The notes: generated by a model not told the origin, from the sequence alone. A DNA stretch of 64,000 nucleotides from Lasioglossum baleicum (GCF_051020765.1 NC_134934.1:2046001-2110000); one strand, 5' to 3'; shown: positions 13,001 to 26,158, numbered from the stretch's first letter. Program-made: numbers and translations.

Positions 13001-14194
13001 ATCAGAAATTCAAACTTACTGTTGCATGTATCATACTGTTGTATTTTCTGTCTATGAAATTTATTAAGAGAAGAAGTTTCTGTTTGTTTCATTGAAGTCA
13101 GTGGTAAGTGTCAGTAAGCTGACACTTAATTCCAGCTAAGAATTAACGGGTCCGGCAAAGCGAAAAAGCGGTTGCAGATTGCATCTCGAAGAACGAAGGA
13201 GAACGATACTCGAGAGCTGCGAGGTTTCGATAGCGGAGAATACTCGCTTCCGCGGGAACGTCCCAGCGGAGTGCCGTCGTGAAAATTCATGGCCCTCCTC
13301 GGCAGTCAATGGTCGTTATTTCCGGTTTCGAAAGATCTGTGAGACACTTTAGCCTCAACTTGGACAATAAAACCCGTCGAAAAGTTTACGAGCCCGGCGA
13401 CGACGGCTTCGGCGCGCTTCGAGTTCGCGCTGGACACTCTGCATTTTATCCGGGCAGAGAGTTCATACATCCTAGTCTTCTTTTCCACCATCCACCCCCG
13501 ACTTCTTCTCTTTCTCTCGTCCTCTCTCTCTCACTCTCTTCGGAACGAAACTTTTAATTACACAATTCTTCTGCCGAGCCGGGGGCTAATACAAACGAAA
13601 GACAACTTCGGCGCGCGCTCCACGCGAGCGTTCGCGCGAAGAAACTCGGTCTGTAACTCGATCGGCACACCGGCTGACCGAGTTTCCGAGTCCCTTGCCG
13701 AGGCTGAAAATATCTCTCGATCGTTCTCCTTTAGTTTCTAGAATTACCTTGCGTCTTGATCCTCGCCGGAGATCGTTTTCTCCCGCAACAGGAATGAACG
13801 ATTTGCGCCGGAGAGAGAGAGAGTGAGAGAGAGAGCGGCTGCTCCCGGGCTCTCGAAATCGCGTGCACCCGCGATTCTACACGGATCATCGTTCGATAAA
13901 TGGGAGGAAGACAGGAAGCTTCGGGGGTTTAACGCGGGTGTGGGTGGCCCTCTCTCGGGGGTGGATAGAGAGCAGACCGGGCTGGCAGGCAGGCAGGCCG
14001 TGTTCCAATTATGCGAGGCAAATAAGCAAGATTAAATTCGGTCCGAGTAAACGGACGGCAATCGAGCAATTTATCTGCCGACGGATCGTCTTATGTACTC
14101 CTCCGACGAAATCAAGATCGACCCTCTTCCGGGGATGGCCGGGGGGGGTGGATCGTCGCGATTAACCGTAATTTTCTTTCCACCCGGACGAACA

Positions 14195-14198
<4 letters not shown>

Positions 14199-14267
<69 letters not shown>
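14199..14267 (+). repeat. (GA)n microsatellite
   Basis: About 35 perfect GA units on the + strand inside a Rim intron. Confidence 0.97.
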
Positions 14268-14269
<2 letters not shown>

Positions 14270-15656
14270 AAAGAGAGGGAGAGAAAAAGGAACTCGAGTG
14301 ATTCAGCGGGAAAGTTTTCCATTGACGGACGATCAGTCAAGGGGAGCTAAAATTTCGCCGCAGCGATCGAGAATAATGAACACGCGATCCCAGGAAATTG
14401 AACCGTGTATTCTTTCGGTCACGCGTGCGAGATCTACAGTGTCGAACGAACGCCGCGTGACGGTTCTGTAATTATGCGCTGACGGTAGATTCTTGGCTTT
14501 GTTGCATAGTTTGATAGGGCGATTGACAAAGGCACTGTGGAAGGGAGCAAAGAACATTTTTAAGCGTTACCTACCTGGTGTGCAGAGTTATAAGACGTTT
14601 TAACAATTTTGTTATTTTTATATGATGTTTTATATAATACATTGAATGAAATAATTTTGTAACGATCTTGAAATGTTTATATCTTCCTAGATTCAACCCT
14701 TAATGTGGATATCAATTATTAAATTTTACCAAATATACATAAACCATTTGCAAGATAAATTTTTATGCCTAATAAGTACAGTCAAATTAAATACCGATTT
14801 TAAAAATTGTATTCTTTGAGACACGAGTTCGCCAACCGAGGTTTACAAAGGCAACTGTTATGACATTTCTGAACATTAAATAGGTTGCTTAATTTTCGAG
14901 GAATTTTTATGGACGACGACCAGTGTTATAGCACTTTTTAATTCTCTCGTCGCCGCACGAGGCGAATCGGGGCTGATTTTCACGCGTCCGCGTGACAATT
15001 ACCGGTCCTCGGGGACGGGGGGCGATTCCGTGAGGCACTGTCGATCCGAAACGTCCAATTAAAAGGGCCGAAAGGATGCCAGGTAGCCGGGAGAGGCGTA
15101 CCTGTTTCATAATTAATCGAATTGGAACACGGCCAAAGGATATCCGAAGCGGCGGAGTTCTCGACGACCTCGTTAACCCCCGTCGATCGGTTTCGCGGTG
15201 TCTTTCGATAAATCCGCGACTTCAGCGCCGCCCCGGAAACCAGCAGCGGATGTAATTGGCTGCGCTCGAGAAACCATCTTAAACTAAAAAAAGGAAAAGA
15301 GGAGGAGGGAAAGAACAGCGTCTCGAAGTGAACGGTCCCGTTGAGTTTGCGCGAAACAACCAGTGCACCGCGTCGGGGAGAAAAAAGAAGGATAAAGAAT
15401 CGAAAAAACGGGGGTCGCAGTTGGGAATTATGAGCAGCACTTCGAGCGCCCGAGAGTTCGAGAGAAAACGGAGAACAGACATTTCTGGCGGCTACTTGCG
15501 CCGCGAATTTAACGCGAATTAGTGCCCGGAACTTCGGACACGTATTTCACTTCGTTAGGGAAATATTTAATTACAACTATCCCGTCTGAGGAATGGAAGC
15601 GGGAAGAATTGCTCGATTATAACAAATCGAGAAAAAACTACCGTTCGACAGTCGAT

Positions 15657-15753
15657 TACAGTAATGTCTCGATAGATGTGAGAGAGGTCTGCAATTAACA
15701 TTTGTTATTAATATAATTAATATAATTTCTCCTGGTATCGAGGCATTACTGTA
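15657..15753. mobile_element. Short inverted-repeat element (MITE-like), ~97 bp
   Basis: Ends are TTACAGTAATGTCTCGATA on the left and the near-complement TATCGAGGCATTACTGTA on the right, one mismatch in the core 16 bp. Both ends begin with TA, as expected for a TA target site. The interior is AT-rich with no coding capacity. It is probably a non-autonomous DNA transposon remnant. Confidence 0.6.
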
Positions 15754-16709
15754 CAATGAACTTAGAAGACAGTACCGCGCGGGGAAGGGGCGCGTTAATG
15801 GTATTGCAAGCGATAAAACGCCAGAACGCAAAGGGAATTATGTAATAGGCCATCGCCCAAGATCGTGTTCCACGCAGATCACACCTGTGATTGCCGGTGT
15901 ATGCTACCGAAATGACTCGCTCAGATCGACCTACGATCGACTGGGATACCGGAAGGAGGCGACCCCTCTCCCTAAAGTAGATCCACCAAGATCGAGTCGC
16001 TGTTCGACAGAGAAAACTTCACTTCCACGGTCTTTTTTTTGTCTCTCTACGCAAGCTGACTGTGATCACGCGGCTGTCGCATGCCTGAAACCACGGAGAC
16101 CTCGGACATTGGGCGTTCGATGGGACTTTTTTCGATTGCTCGCTTTTCTGCTCGTGTATACACGTTCGATGCATGCGGTCGTAGTGCATGGACTATAGCA
16201 AGTGTTTCATAATATGTTCGTAGACGACACGCGTTTAGTCTCTGTAACACAGCTTTCTACCCCGTTGTCGTGCTTGATCGTTTTACCATAATTCCACCCA
16301 CTAGAACTCGTAGCTATTCACGTAGCGGCGAACGCTTTCCACGTTCAGGGTGCTCGAACCTGGATTTCCTGTCCTCAGGGTTTGTCCACGATTTTATACT
16401 CATGGTCGGTCACGATTCACTGTTATGTTATAGTCAATTGAGCCTGGAAATCGTTCGAACACCCTCCGTCACGCTCATCACACCATCTGGGATACCATCA
16501 ACTCTCTTCAGCTCTCTCTCTTCGTCAGAATTCTCCGCGGGAAAAGTGTCCTGCGACTGGACATCAAACATTAAGCGTCCTACACAACTGTTCACATGTT
16601 TCTTCGCACGGTTTCTAAATAAATTCAAAAATCATTGTTTCAACATCGATTTACAGATATCAGTGACGTATCAGTTCCTTTCGTTGATAATGAACGTGTT
16701 CATACTGGA

Positions 16710-16842
16710 GGTGTGCGAGAATACGAAAATGTCGGGTACCCGATGGTTGGGTCGGGTACGGAAGAGAATCACGAAATTTTAGAGAATTCGTCCCGATCCC
16801 GAATAAAATTCTCGACCCGACACTTTCAGGCTCTCGCACACC
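16710..16842. mobile_element. Inverted-repeat element (MITE-like), ~133 bp
   Basis: The left arm GGTGTGCGAGAATACGAAAA continues into TGTCGGGTACCCG. The right arm read in reverse complement is GGTGTGCGAGAGCCTGAAAG continuing into TGTCGGGTCGAG. Arms of about 32 bp match at most positions. The interior repeats CGGGT/ACCCG motifs. There is no open frame of note, so it is a non-autonomous element in a Rim intron. Confidence 0.65.
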
Positions 16843-17341
16843 GACTCCATACACGTTCTGCGCAGTTCCGAATTTATTTTACTGATACATTACGAATGGC
16901 ACAGATACAGAACTGCTACGTCACTGACACGCGTGAATTTACTGAAGTTTTACTTTCGGTCAGATAATTATAAACATTCGCGAAGAGATCTGTGACCTAG
17001 TGTATGACCTGCGAGGCCAGCGCAGGACGCTCTTCCAGGGATGTCAGCTTCGAAGTCATCAATGTCTACTCACGAGCCACATTCCATTGCGATCGATCCT
17101 GCTGCGTGCGACGTTCCGAAGCCGATCGCCGTTTTCGAGACGCTAGTCTATCGAAACGGCTCGGTTTCCAAGCGTCGAGCGTCGACCACACCGCGTTTAC
17201 TCGACACCCCTTGTCCACCCGTCCCCCTTTTTTGATCATCTCTCACTAAACGCGACGCTCTGATGTCGAAAAAAAAACAAAACGAAAGAAAGACAGAAAG
17301 AACGAGAAAAAAACAAAATCCATTCTCTCCGCGCTTCGTAG

Positions 17342-17546
17342 CATCCGTTATCCTGGCAAGTGAGCAGAGATGGCCAGAAGATCATTGGCCACATGGTGTT
17401 GCGAAAGCAGCCCGGATCGGGAAGCAGTAATATACTCGGGCTGAAAGTCGTCGGCGGGAAGCTGCTCGACGATGGCTCTATGGGCGCAGTCATCGAGAAG
17501 GTCAAGAAGGGTAGCACGGCAGACATAGAAGGTCAACTGAGACCCG
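17342..17546 (+). CDS. Rim: Rim exon: PDZ domain, first part
   Basis: Starts at HPLSWQ (acceptor CTTCGTAG), continues through RDGQKIIGHMVLRKQ and the peptide-binding loop NILGLKVVGGK, then GAVIEKVKKGSTADIEGQLRPG. The LGLK loop corresponds to the GLGF carboxylate-binding loop of PDZ domains. In RIMs this PDZ binds the C-termini of presynaptic Ca2+ channels and ELKS/CAST-type proteins (family knowledge). The exon covers residues about 125-193 and exits in phase 1 at CCCG/GTAAGA, and the codon is completed as Gly by exon 18662. The intron position within RPG/DEV matches the domain continuing without a gap. Confidence 0.95.
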
Positions 17547-18661
17547 GTAAGACGATAAATTTAACTCGACGCCCTTACGAATCACCTTCCGCAACCCGTA
17601 CACCCTCTCCAGACTCCGGGTCCTATTCGTGGAATCGGTCTCTCTCTCTCTAATTAGACATCTTCGACGCTTCTACCTTGAACCCTGATAACCCTTCTCC
17701 ATCTTCGGAGTGCCCTTGGAAAACCTATTCAGGTGTCTTGGATACTGTAGCGTTAGGGGATGAACCCTTTGACAGCCATGTGGCTGAGGAGTGAAGGTTG
17801 AACATATGTACAAAGTGACAATATATATTCAAAGATTTCTATCATGGAAATCTTTGTACATCTTTTTATTTATCCACTCTCGTTAGTCCCCTTTCTTGGG
17901 CAAGGATCTGTAAGAGTACACACCCTTCCCTTTCAAATTCTTGTATATTCCGTGGTGTCTGATAATTCGATGAAACGTCTATCCAGCTTCGCAAAGTTCA
18001 AGAGAAAGAATACAAATGGCTAGGAAGGAGCTGATCTGGGTTAAGTATTACAGATAGAACCTTTTGATGGTCAGTATAGCTGAGCTAGTGGAACGAACCA
18101 CATTTGCTAACTTAGGGGAGGATTCTACTTGATGCAGCGGGTATAAAAGGAGAAGATAATTTATTCGACGGTTTCTTTTAAGGAAGTATTTCTCTAAGCA
18201 GCAAATGTGGTTCATTCTATAGTTCTAAAATATTTCAGGATTCCCCCATTCAGAACGCAGACCTATATCAAGTCTTGATTGGAAGCTTGATCGCTCTCCA
18301 TGCTGTGCCACAGTTCTGAAACCTAGTCATCCTTCCTCCCAACTTCTCAGAGAACAGTTTACGCCGGATCGTACGAAAGGACACCCACCCCGCTCTAAAA
18401 AAGGATACAACCCTTGGAGCAGTAGCGCGGGCCAATTCGGTCGTCCGCAAACACTCCCGGATCACCGGTCGCGAGAATCACCGCGTCAGGATTCTCCCTC
18501 GATCCACAAAAGCGAGGAAGGAACGAGAGCCCCCTATCCCACCTCGTACCCCCGCCACAAAGAGAGAGATCCCGGAGTAAATAAATCCTCCCGTTGGTCC
18601 GTCGCACACCCTCCTCCCGAGGCGATCCAATAGGAACCGACCGGGCACTCGACGATTTCAG
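17547..18661 (+). other. Rim intron inside the PDZ domain
   Basis: Intron of 1115 nt with clean GTAAGA donor and TTTCAG acceptor. It contains an inverted repeat with arms 18091-18108 and 18200-18217. Confidence 0.9.
18091..18217. repeat. Inverted repeat, 18-bp arms
   Basis: Arm GAACGAACCACATTTGCT at 18091-18108 pairs with AGCAAATGTGGTTCATTC at 18200-18217, one mismatch. A short TTAG match lies further in. The loop is about 91 nt. It could be a decayed transposon end pair or an intronic stem-loop. Confidence 0.6.
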
Positions 18662-18913
18662 GTGACGAGGTGATCAAGTGGAACGGGAGGTCCCTTCAGG
18701 GCAAGAGCTTCCAAGAAGTTTACGACATCATCGCGGAGTCGAGGCAGGAGCCTCAAGTGGAACTGGTAGTTTCGCGGAACTTGTCGTCGACGGGGCCGGC
18801 GACGATGCCCCCGGGCCCGACGCAGGTAGCGCCGCGACGCATGGCGGGGCAGACCCAATGGCATCAGAAGCACCCGGAGACGATACCCGGGCCTCAGCAG
18901 CCTCACCACAAAG
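18662..18913 (+). CDS. Rim: Rim exon: PDZ domain, second part
   Basis: Completes the PDZ fold: GDEVIKWNGRSLQGKSF, QEVYDIIAESRQEPQVELVV, SR. It then runs into a Pro/Gln/Met-rich linker ending PQQPHHK. The EPQVELVVSR ending is nearly identical to the known RIM family sequence. Entry is phase 1 (TTTCAG acceptor) and exit is phase 1 (AAAG/GTAACT). Residues about 193-276, with the PDZ ending near 231. Confidence 0.95.
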
Positions 18914-21900
18914 GTAACTATGTGCTACTCGCTTCGAACAACCCCTTTCAACCCCCGTTTCAGTACTCCCTTTTTCCAGGTTCTCCGCCCCTTGTTCCCC
19001 CGTCCACTCCTCCCACGTCTTACCACCTTCACAGGATTTGTTCACGGCCGTTCCCTCTTCATCCCTGTCCTCTATTCTTGTCCCTGTTACAGCCCTTTCA
19101 CACAGAGACGCACGGATCGCGATTCACATGTCGCGGGGTACCTTCACGCGTACGAACTACACGGGAATGAAATGTGTGTCTCGTACGTGTGCTTTCTTCG
19201 TTCACGAAAATATGGTATGAAATTTGAGAGAGTGACATCTCCAAGACCCCACTCTTAGTACAAACACTCTAGTGCAAAAGTTCGTCCCCGATTCCGTTTT
19301 AACACGAAATTGGCATGAAGTTTTGGTTCTTATTTTAGTTCCACAGTAAAAGTTTCTCTGTGCCTTCTTTTCGTGGACGAAGAACGCGCGTATCACGCGA
19401 AGTATGCGATTGAAATCCTGATTCGTCTGTCTCCGCAAGAAAGCGCTGTCATTCGGCCCTTATGTATTAAGGGATCAAAAGATTCGAAACCGTTCCTGGG
19501 CAGCGTAAGCGTAAACGCCACTCGCGTCTAGAAACCGATCGTAGTCTGGTGGCCGTAGTCTCTGTTCCCGCGCGGAGTTCAGCCGGAACTATAGACCACC
19601 CTTAGGGCAAATGCTATGGGACGTTGCTGCGAAGTATATTGTAGTTTGTCGACGACTGGTTGTCGAACGGCGGCGGTGCGAGTTTGTCGCCGTTCGACAA
19701 AGCTGTCGTAATATCGTCGTCGTGGCCGTAGTGTTGCGTAGAATAGAGAACTTTAGAGCCTAACCACATTGTTCTACAAAGGAGACGCGTGTGTCGAGAT
19801 CGAGTATAGTACATTATATCGATCAACGTTTTCCTAGAGTTCCCACGTTCGATTTCGCTCGCGTAGACTTAAGTAACGTTAAGCCGACTGAAAGCGACGC
19901 TATATTGTCACAGATTATATGCTTTTTCGCATTCCAGGTCTTAAGAAATGTATCCTATGGGGTAGGCCTCAAATTTTCTTTAAATCTCGAACCCCAGTAA
20001 TCGATGTTTCACCACTCTCTCCCTTGTTACTGTCTCTGATCACCTAGACCTTTTGTTGTACGATTCTCTCGAGAGTCTCGGGAGATGGTGATATATAATA
20101 TATATATACAGGAGTTATGGTTAGCGTTGGACAGCGACGATAGCGGTCGATCCAACGCTGAGATTACTAATTTTGTTGTCCCCGCTTTGTGTATACCGTC
20201 GATGTTACCATGTAGAGCGTAGAGAGTAGCGCCAATGCACCCCCTGCTAAAACACCGCCGTATTACGAGCATAGTTTTTATGGGAGCAACAACTTGAGAC
20301 AAGTGGATCTCTGTACTGAACGTTTCCTGGTATTTCTTTCCTCTGTAATTGCTATTCTGTGTCGTCTCTCTCGTATCTTTACTCCCCCCCCCTCGTTCGA
20401 AAGGACCAAGCACTCGAATATCCTGTACTTTCTGCGTCATTTTGAAAGAACGACCCCCTTCTTCTCGCTTAGGCTGTTCCATTATCATCGCGCGTCACGA
20501 TCTGCGTCACTGTAACACTCGCGCTGACGTACTACCATTATCTTGCCAACGGCGATGATCCTAGAGAAAACAGTGCGTCTGCTATATGCGCGGGTTTATG
20601 CATTAGGCTCGTTCACTGCCGCGTAGGCCATATGTGGGTGACACGATTCTTTGTACATTTTTAAGAACTGCTGTTTGACGTGATATATTTATTTATGATT
20701 TGTAGGGTGTAAAATTAGCTCTGCAGTTTCGTTTAAATAATCGAAATTATTTTTATTCTGTGGGCCTTTTTAAAGTGTTAGGAACATTTGGGATAGTGTC
20801 TAGTGTGTGCAAAAGTTTTGCAGAGCTTTGAGAATTGGGGGTATTTACGAAAACAGGATTAACAAGTGAGAAATAGTCGTGCGGAGCTAGATGGCGAAAA
20901 AGGAGTAGCTTAAATCTATGAATATTTTACAGAGCTATAAAAATGACAAGCACTTAAAATAACAAGATCAACAGCAATAAAATTTGCTAGGATTATTTAG
21001 CAACTCGGGGCGATAGGGTGAAAGCAGGGTCGATTTTTCTACAATATTAATTTGCTTTTATAAATATTTTCGAATACTACGATAATTCTCGGTGTTTAAC
21101 GATAAGGATTAACGAATGAAATGGGTCGAAATAAAAAGAAAAGGTCGCTGGAACAGTTTAACGTGGGGTTGCGAAGGAGGGTGGTTAAATACATGTTTTG
21201 TACATATACAGCCACGCAAAATACATGTATAACATATATATATACGGGGGTTTACTGTAGTACAACGATGATAACGGTCAATGAATACTATACTGCAATC
21301 CTAAACGTACAAGCAGCTAGAATGAACATTTCTTATTTAATGTGTGGTCTCTATTAAATACTCCAGCGTATATTATATAATGAATCAGCGTCCTCAGGGT
21401 GTAAACGACGGGAATATCCGGCGCGTACCCGGCGCCGGTGCACTCAAGCGTCGTCGCACGAGGCGGCAACCGCGAAGTTTCGAATGCATCTACGTTAATC
21501 TAGCTGCATCTACCCGATGCGTCCCCGGGGGCCGCGTTATTTCGACTTCGAGCAGCCCGGGAGCACCCCCGCACGTGAATTGTCATATCTCCTGAGGAAT
21601 GGATGTGTCGGCCCGCAAATTCTGCTACGCCTTGTGGCGAGGGGAAGTGACGTGTTCCAGGGAGTCTTACAGCGATTCGACGGTTACATAGAATCCCATT
21701 AGTGCCTCCTTTCGCATCTAGTAATGTAGGCTTAACAGCCAAATTTACATCCGTGAATATTGAAATATGATTAACATTCAATTCTAGATTAGGTCTAATT
21801 TTTAATGGGTGCAATACATTGTTTCTGTGGGCCATTTTCTTATACCTCCGAATCGCTGTGAACCGTAAAATCATAATCAACCACCGTCGCAGCCAGCTAC

Positions 21901-22271
21901 CCCAGAAACAAGACTTTCCCCTACGAATCTCTGATACTTCTCCAGGCTAGCCTCGTGTACCCCGCAAGCTTTTTTGACTCCCGAGAATCTTGATCGAAAG
22001 CTGTTGGACCCCGTAATTAATCGAGTTCGATCCGTTCGTTTTGGCAACTGTGTCCCCGATGTGTACCCCTGCGACGAGCACCGATCGTCGTGTCACGGCA
22101 CAAGTCCCACTTTTTTCACGTAGCTCACAAACACACACAAACGTACAGACACATACACACATAACTGTTCGAAGACCCGCAAATTACCCAAGAGAGTCTA
22201 AAGTCTATCCGGCACTGAACGATCACTTGCAGAGTTATACGACGCGAGGCGCGAGAAACCTTCGGTTTTAG
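18914..22271 (+). other. Rim intron between PDZ and C2A
   Basis: Intron of 3.4 kb. No recognised exon, no strong repeat. Confidence 0.85.
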
Positions 22272-22497
22272 TGACCTCGCCCGGCTCGCCGGATCTCCAC
22301 AGCCAGGGGAGAGCCAGACACCTTAGACACCCAACCGGAAACGCGAATGTCGGCGGAAGCCTTCAGGTGAAGGTGGGCTATGATCCTGTCGCGCTGCAGG
22401 TGATCGTCACCCTAATCTGTGCTGTCGGGCTCATGCCCAAGAACAGCGGACAGCCCAGGAACCCGTATGCCAAGATCTATCTGCTTCCGGACAAGAG
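22272..22497 (+). CDS. Rim: Rim exon: C2A domain, first part
   Basis: Starts with a Ser/Arg/His linker, then strand sequence GSLQVKVGYDPVALQVIV and the loop PKNSGQPRNPYAKIYLLPDK. In Ca2+-binding C2 domains, loop 1 carries Asp residues before the PY motif. Here that position is Asn (RNPYAK), which fits the known lack of Ca2+ binding by RIM C2A. Entry is phase 1 (GGTTTTAG) and exit is phase 2 (AAGAG/GTGAGT). Splicing to 23981 changes the last codon to Ser. Confidence 0.95.
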
Positions 22498-23980
22498 GTG
22501 AGTGACCAAATCTCGGCAAAACCTTCATTTTATTCTGATAAGTTTTTCATTCACTAATTCGATTCCTTTTACTTGGAATTTTTTACATATTATTGAAAGA
22601 TACATTCTTCTATGATTCTCGCAGTTTCAGATTTTTTTTTAATACACCAGTAATTTTATTTTTTTAAGGGCTTGCAAAGATCAAATTGTAGAAATGATGT
22701 AAACTCGACAGGAAGGATGTACAAACTATAACATATTTTATATTGATCGACGCGTGGAAATTATAGTTGAATTTTAACGCGCCAACTCAATTTGATCGGT
22801 CATTTATTTCCTACCAATCTAATAACTATCCGGAGAACCTTATTTCTTCCAAGATGGGTTCTGAAATGAAACGCGACGTATACGAAGTGTTCGATTTCTC
22901 CGTTAAGAGTACGTCAGAGCGTACCAGAAAATTCTGCGCTATTGTTTATAAACATTTGTACGACTCTCACGTGAATGAAAACAAAATTTCTACTGGACCC
23001 TTGATTCTTGCAATTAAGACGAACAGTTTTCATTTTCCATTAAAATCCGCAGTCTAATTATTATCAATCTCGATACGTATGTCAGAATGTTTTAAAAAGA
23101 AACTATCACTGCATCATATGTGTAACCAAAGTATACCTTACAGACATAGCTAAATTTAAATTCGCAGGTCGAATTCAAGCTTCTCTTTCAATCCCGTCAC
23201 ACGAGCCGATCTAAAGTAACAGAGCGTACAACAAACGTCACAAACGTCAAGTTTCCGACTTCGAACCTTCTCCATCGAAAGGATTCCAATAAATTCCGCA
23301 AACCCCTGGTTCTTTAAAAATAAAATCCAGTGACTCACCGCGTAATCGATAACCCGTTCCGCCCACGGGTTTTATGAGCATCGAGCGCCAAGAATTTTCT
23401 CGGTGTTTCGTCGCGCCGTATCAATTTGAATCGCCAGAGACGAGACCGAGGCCGTCAACGCGACGCGACGAAACGGAAGTTCGTACGGAGACGCTCCTGT
23501 ATACACATGTATTATACAACGAAGCGCTAGTCGCCCGTAAGAGATCCCGGCCGCGACGATGTCGAAGTTAAACCTGTCTTCCCTTAAGATTAATCATTTC
23601 CCGAAGAGCCGTTCGCGAGCCAAGAGATAGCCGTCGAGTTTGGCCAGGCTGCCAACAATCTCGTCGCTAGCTCCCAGTTTTATTTGCCGTCGCCCTCCTC
23701 TCCCTGACGAATACTCTCCGCTTAATGGTCGGCATCGATCGCGAAAGGTTATCGTTGCATTCGCAACGCTAAGGAGGGATCTCGATTTGTCGGCTCTGAA
23801 AAATCTGATCCTGTTCTGATTTAATCGATAGCGTCGGTCATCGAGATTTTATCTCCAAATTCTAGAAAAATTATTCAATAGATATTTCTGAATTTGAACG
23901 AATCTCATCACCGCAATTTTACGGTAAACATAAACAACACAGTTGCGTAATTAATATTTATTGCATTTTTTGCCCGGCAG
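22498..23980 (+). other. Rim intron inside C2A
   Basis: Intron of 1483 nt with good donor and a GCCCGGCAG acceptor. Nothing else is recognised in it. Confidence 0.9.
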
Positions 23981-24235
23981 CGAGAAGTCGAAGAGACGAA
24001 CGATAACGGTGGCGAACACGAACGACCCTCGGTGGGACCAAACGTTCGTCTACAACGGGATCAGGAGTACGGACCTGAGGAAACGAGCATTGGAGATCAC
24101 CGTCTGGGACTACCGTAACTACGAGACGAACGACTTCCTCGGCGAAGCTGTCTTAGAATTAGGATCCGCCAGACTAGACGAGGAGTTGGAATGGCTCCCG
24201 CTGATCAACCACGGGGAGCACTGGCATGTACATGG
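23981..24235 (+). CDS. Rim: Rim exon: C2A domain, second part
   Basis: Continues SEKSKRRTITVANTNDPRWD, QTFVYNGIRSTDLRKRALEI, then TVWDYRNYETNDFLGEAVLE and LEWLPLINHGEHWHVHG. The beta-strand pattern and the NDPRWDQTF motif mark the second half of C2A, which ends near residue 430. The loop-3 acidic cluster is incomplete, consistent with Ca2+-independent binding. Exit is phase 2 at ATGG/GTATGT, and Gly is completed by exon 24829. Confidence 0.95.
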
Positions 24236-24828
24236 GTATGTGGCTGCCGGCGATGGGGCGTAGATTAGGGTGTTTCTTCATTTCTTCATGGCTTTGGTAT
24301 GAGAAAACACGGTCGCTGTTATGCAAATCATGTCTGCCTGTCGAAGCAACCTAGAATGAGAATTTAGAAGGATTGGTGATTGACGAACACTCTCTGCGCT
24401 TGTTAGCCGCCTGAATGAACGCTGAAGTTGCGGACTCGCCTAGAGCTTTCAGAGAGAAAGGAGAAAGAAAGAATGACACGGAGAGAGAGAAAGGAAGAGA
24501 AAAAGAGTTAGAGAGATAGAGAGAGTGAGTGAATGTGTGTGTAAGAGAGAGTATGAGAGAGTACGAGAAAGAGAGAGAGTGAGAGAGAGAGCGAGAGAGA
24601 GTGAGAGAGAGAGAGGCTAGAGCGTAGGCGACAAGTCGTTCTCGAACGATTAGGCTTGGGGAGAAGGAATCCGTCGACACGCGATTCCCAATGGATTCTC
24701 AATCTCAGGGATCTCCTCGGGATCTGCGCGAAACCGATGAACACAGCTGAATCCGATCGGCCGATTCTTTTTCTCCTAAGGCTAGAGATGAGCGGTAGCG
24801 TGAGAGATCTAAATTTCGCGTTACACAG
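24236..24828 (+). other. Rim intron with GA-rich tract
   Basis: Intron of 593 nt. Bases 24479-24615 are an interrupted GA/GT purine-rich tract on the + strand. Confidence 0.9.
24479..24615 (+). repeat. GA-rich interrupted microsatellite
   Basis: GAGAGA runs interrupted by GTGAGT, GTGTGT and AAAG. It explains a Ser-Leu-rich minus-strand open frame. Confidence 0.9.
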
Positions 24829-24999
24829 ATACTATCAGGAGCCCGATGACGCGGTGATAACGGTGGCGGACCGGCATCGCAGTCCACCGTCGACGACGTC
24901 GCGGCTCAGCGACTCCGACACTTCCGACTGCGACGTCTCCAGGGATCAAAGGAGAACAGCTGACGGTACCAGTATAAGCAGTGTCGGCAGTTCCTCCAG
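24829..24999 (+). CDS. Rim: Rim exon: Ser/Asp-rich linker after C2A
   Basis: Reads YYQEPDDAVITVADRHRSPP, then a Ser/Thr/Asp-rich stretch with RLSDSDTSDCDVSRDQRR and SISSVGSSS. The acceptor is TTACACAG and the donor is CCAG/GTAAGA. Entry is phase 2 and exit is phase 2. It is a low-complexity, likely phosphorylated linker directly after C2A. The conserved SDSDTSD pattern occurs at this place in RIMs. Confidence 0.88.
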
Positions 25000-26156
25000 G
25001 TAAGAGCCATCCTTCGAAATCTCTCTACGTCGCGTTCCGTTCCATCTAACAACCTCTCTCCCTCCCCTTCTGTTCTCCCTTTCCTTCGCCGACCCCCTCC
25101 CCCCGTTTCTACCCTTTGTAACCACCCCCTCGACCACACGCCCCCAAAAGCCGAACGATATACGGGTATATAGATTGCTCCGGTTGGAGAGCGTGCTATT
25201 TTCGCGGCCGATGCGCCGCAAATATCCCCTACGGACAAAGAACGTCCCAGGCCGACGAACACGGCTAACGAGATCCGCTTCGTCTTTCGCCTTCAAGTAC
25301 GCGACGCCGCGCCCGGTTGCAACCCCATTCTGGATAGCGAGAAGCAAATGGTGTTACGCTCGCTATGAAACGTAAGTCTGAGACCGATAACTCGCGATCC
25401 CGTTCACTACGCGTCGCCTGATAGCCCCCATTTTGCCAAGGGTACTAGCTTGCGAGTCTTTGAGAGATGTTTTTCGGTTATTTAGAAATCGGAAACTTAT
25501 TATTATGATTATGACGACACAGATATGATGATACATTTATTGAACCATCATTAAGGTTTGCATTTTATTCGACTTGACCTACTCCTTACGAGTGCATAAA
25601 ATCTGCAGTTTACTTGTTATTGATCTGAATGAAGAAGCAATGTAGCCCTAGAAGTACCAACCATAAGCCTAGAGGATTTGCAAAATTATGTGCATAATCA
25701 TTGACCTCTGAGACTTCTTTTAAGAATGACACAATCGTTCTTTAAATTTTATAGCTTCTGTTTCTAAAGATTCAGCGAGTGGAAAAATTTGGTCTTATGA
25801 CATACTGCTTGATGACAGTCTGTTAGTCGAGACGGAAGATACGGTCGCAGACTTACGGATCGTTAGCGTGCCTCCCGGTCCACACGTGGCACTCGGGAAT
25901 TACCCGGCGGTCCACGTGGCAGTGGCGGGCCGGGTCGGGCCGAAGAATTTGTCGTGGAAGTGCGAAGCTGTGTCGTGCAAGGTTCACGGTTGCCGTTCCT
26001 CCGGAATTAATGGTGCTTAAACCGCGGGTGCAGCGTACCGGTGTCCTTGGCCAATGGGACTCGTGTCACTAATCTGGCCGCGTTACTATTCTCGGCTTAA
26101 GATCCCGTTTACAGGGCCCGTAACCGACATCGTAACTGTTGTCGTAATGGTACTCG

Positions 26157-26158
<2 letters not shown>

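Larger units (their letters stand above)
10001..17341 (+). other. Rim intron, 7.3 kb
   Basis: Phase-0 intron. It holds GA-rich tracts (10380-10435, 14199-14267), a small inverted-repeat element (15657-15753) and a larger one (16710-16842). I recognise no further exon, although a phase 0-0 cassette exon cannot be excluded. Confidence 0.75.
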
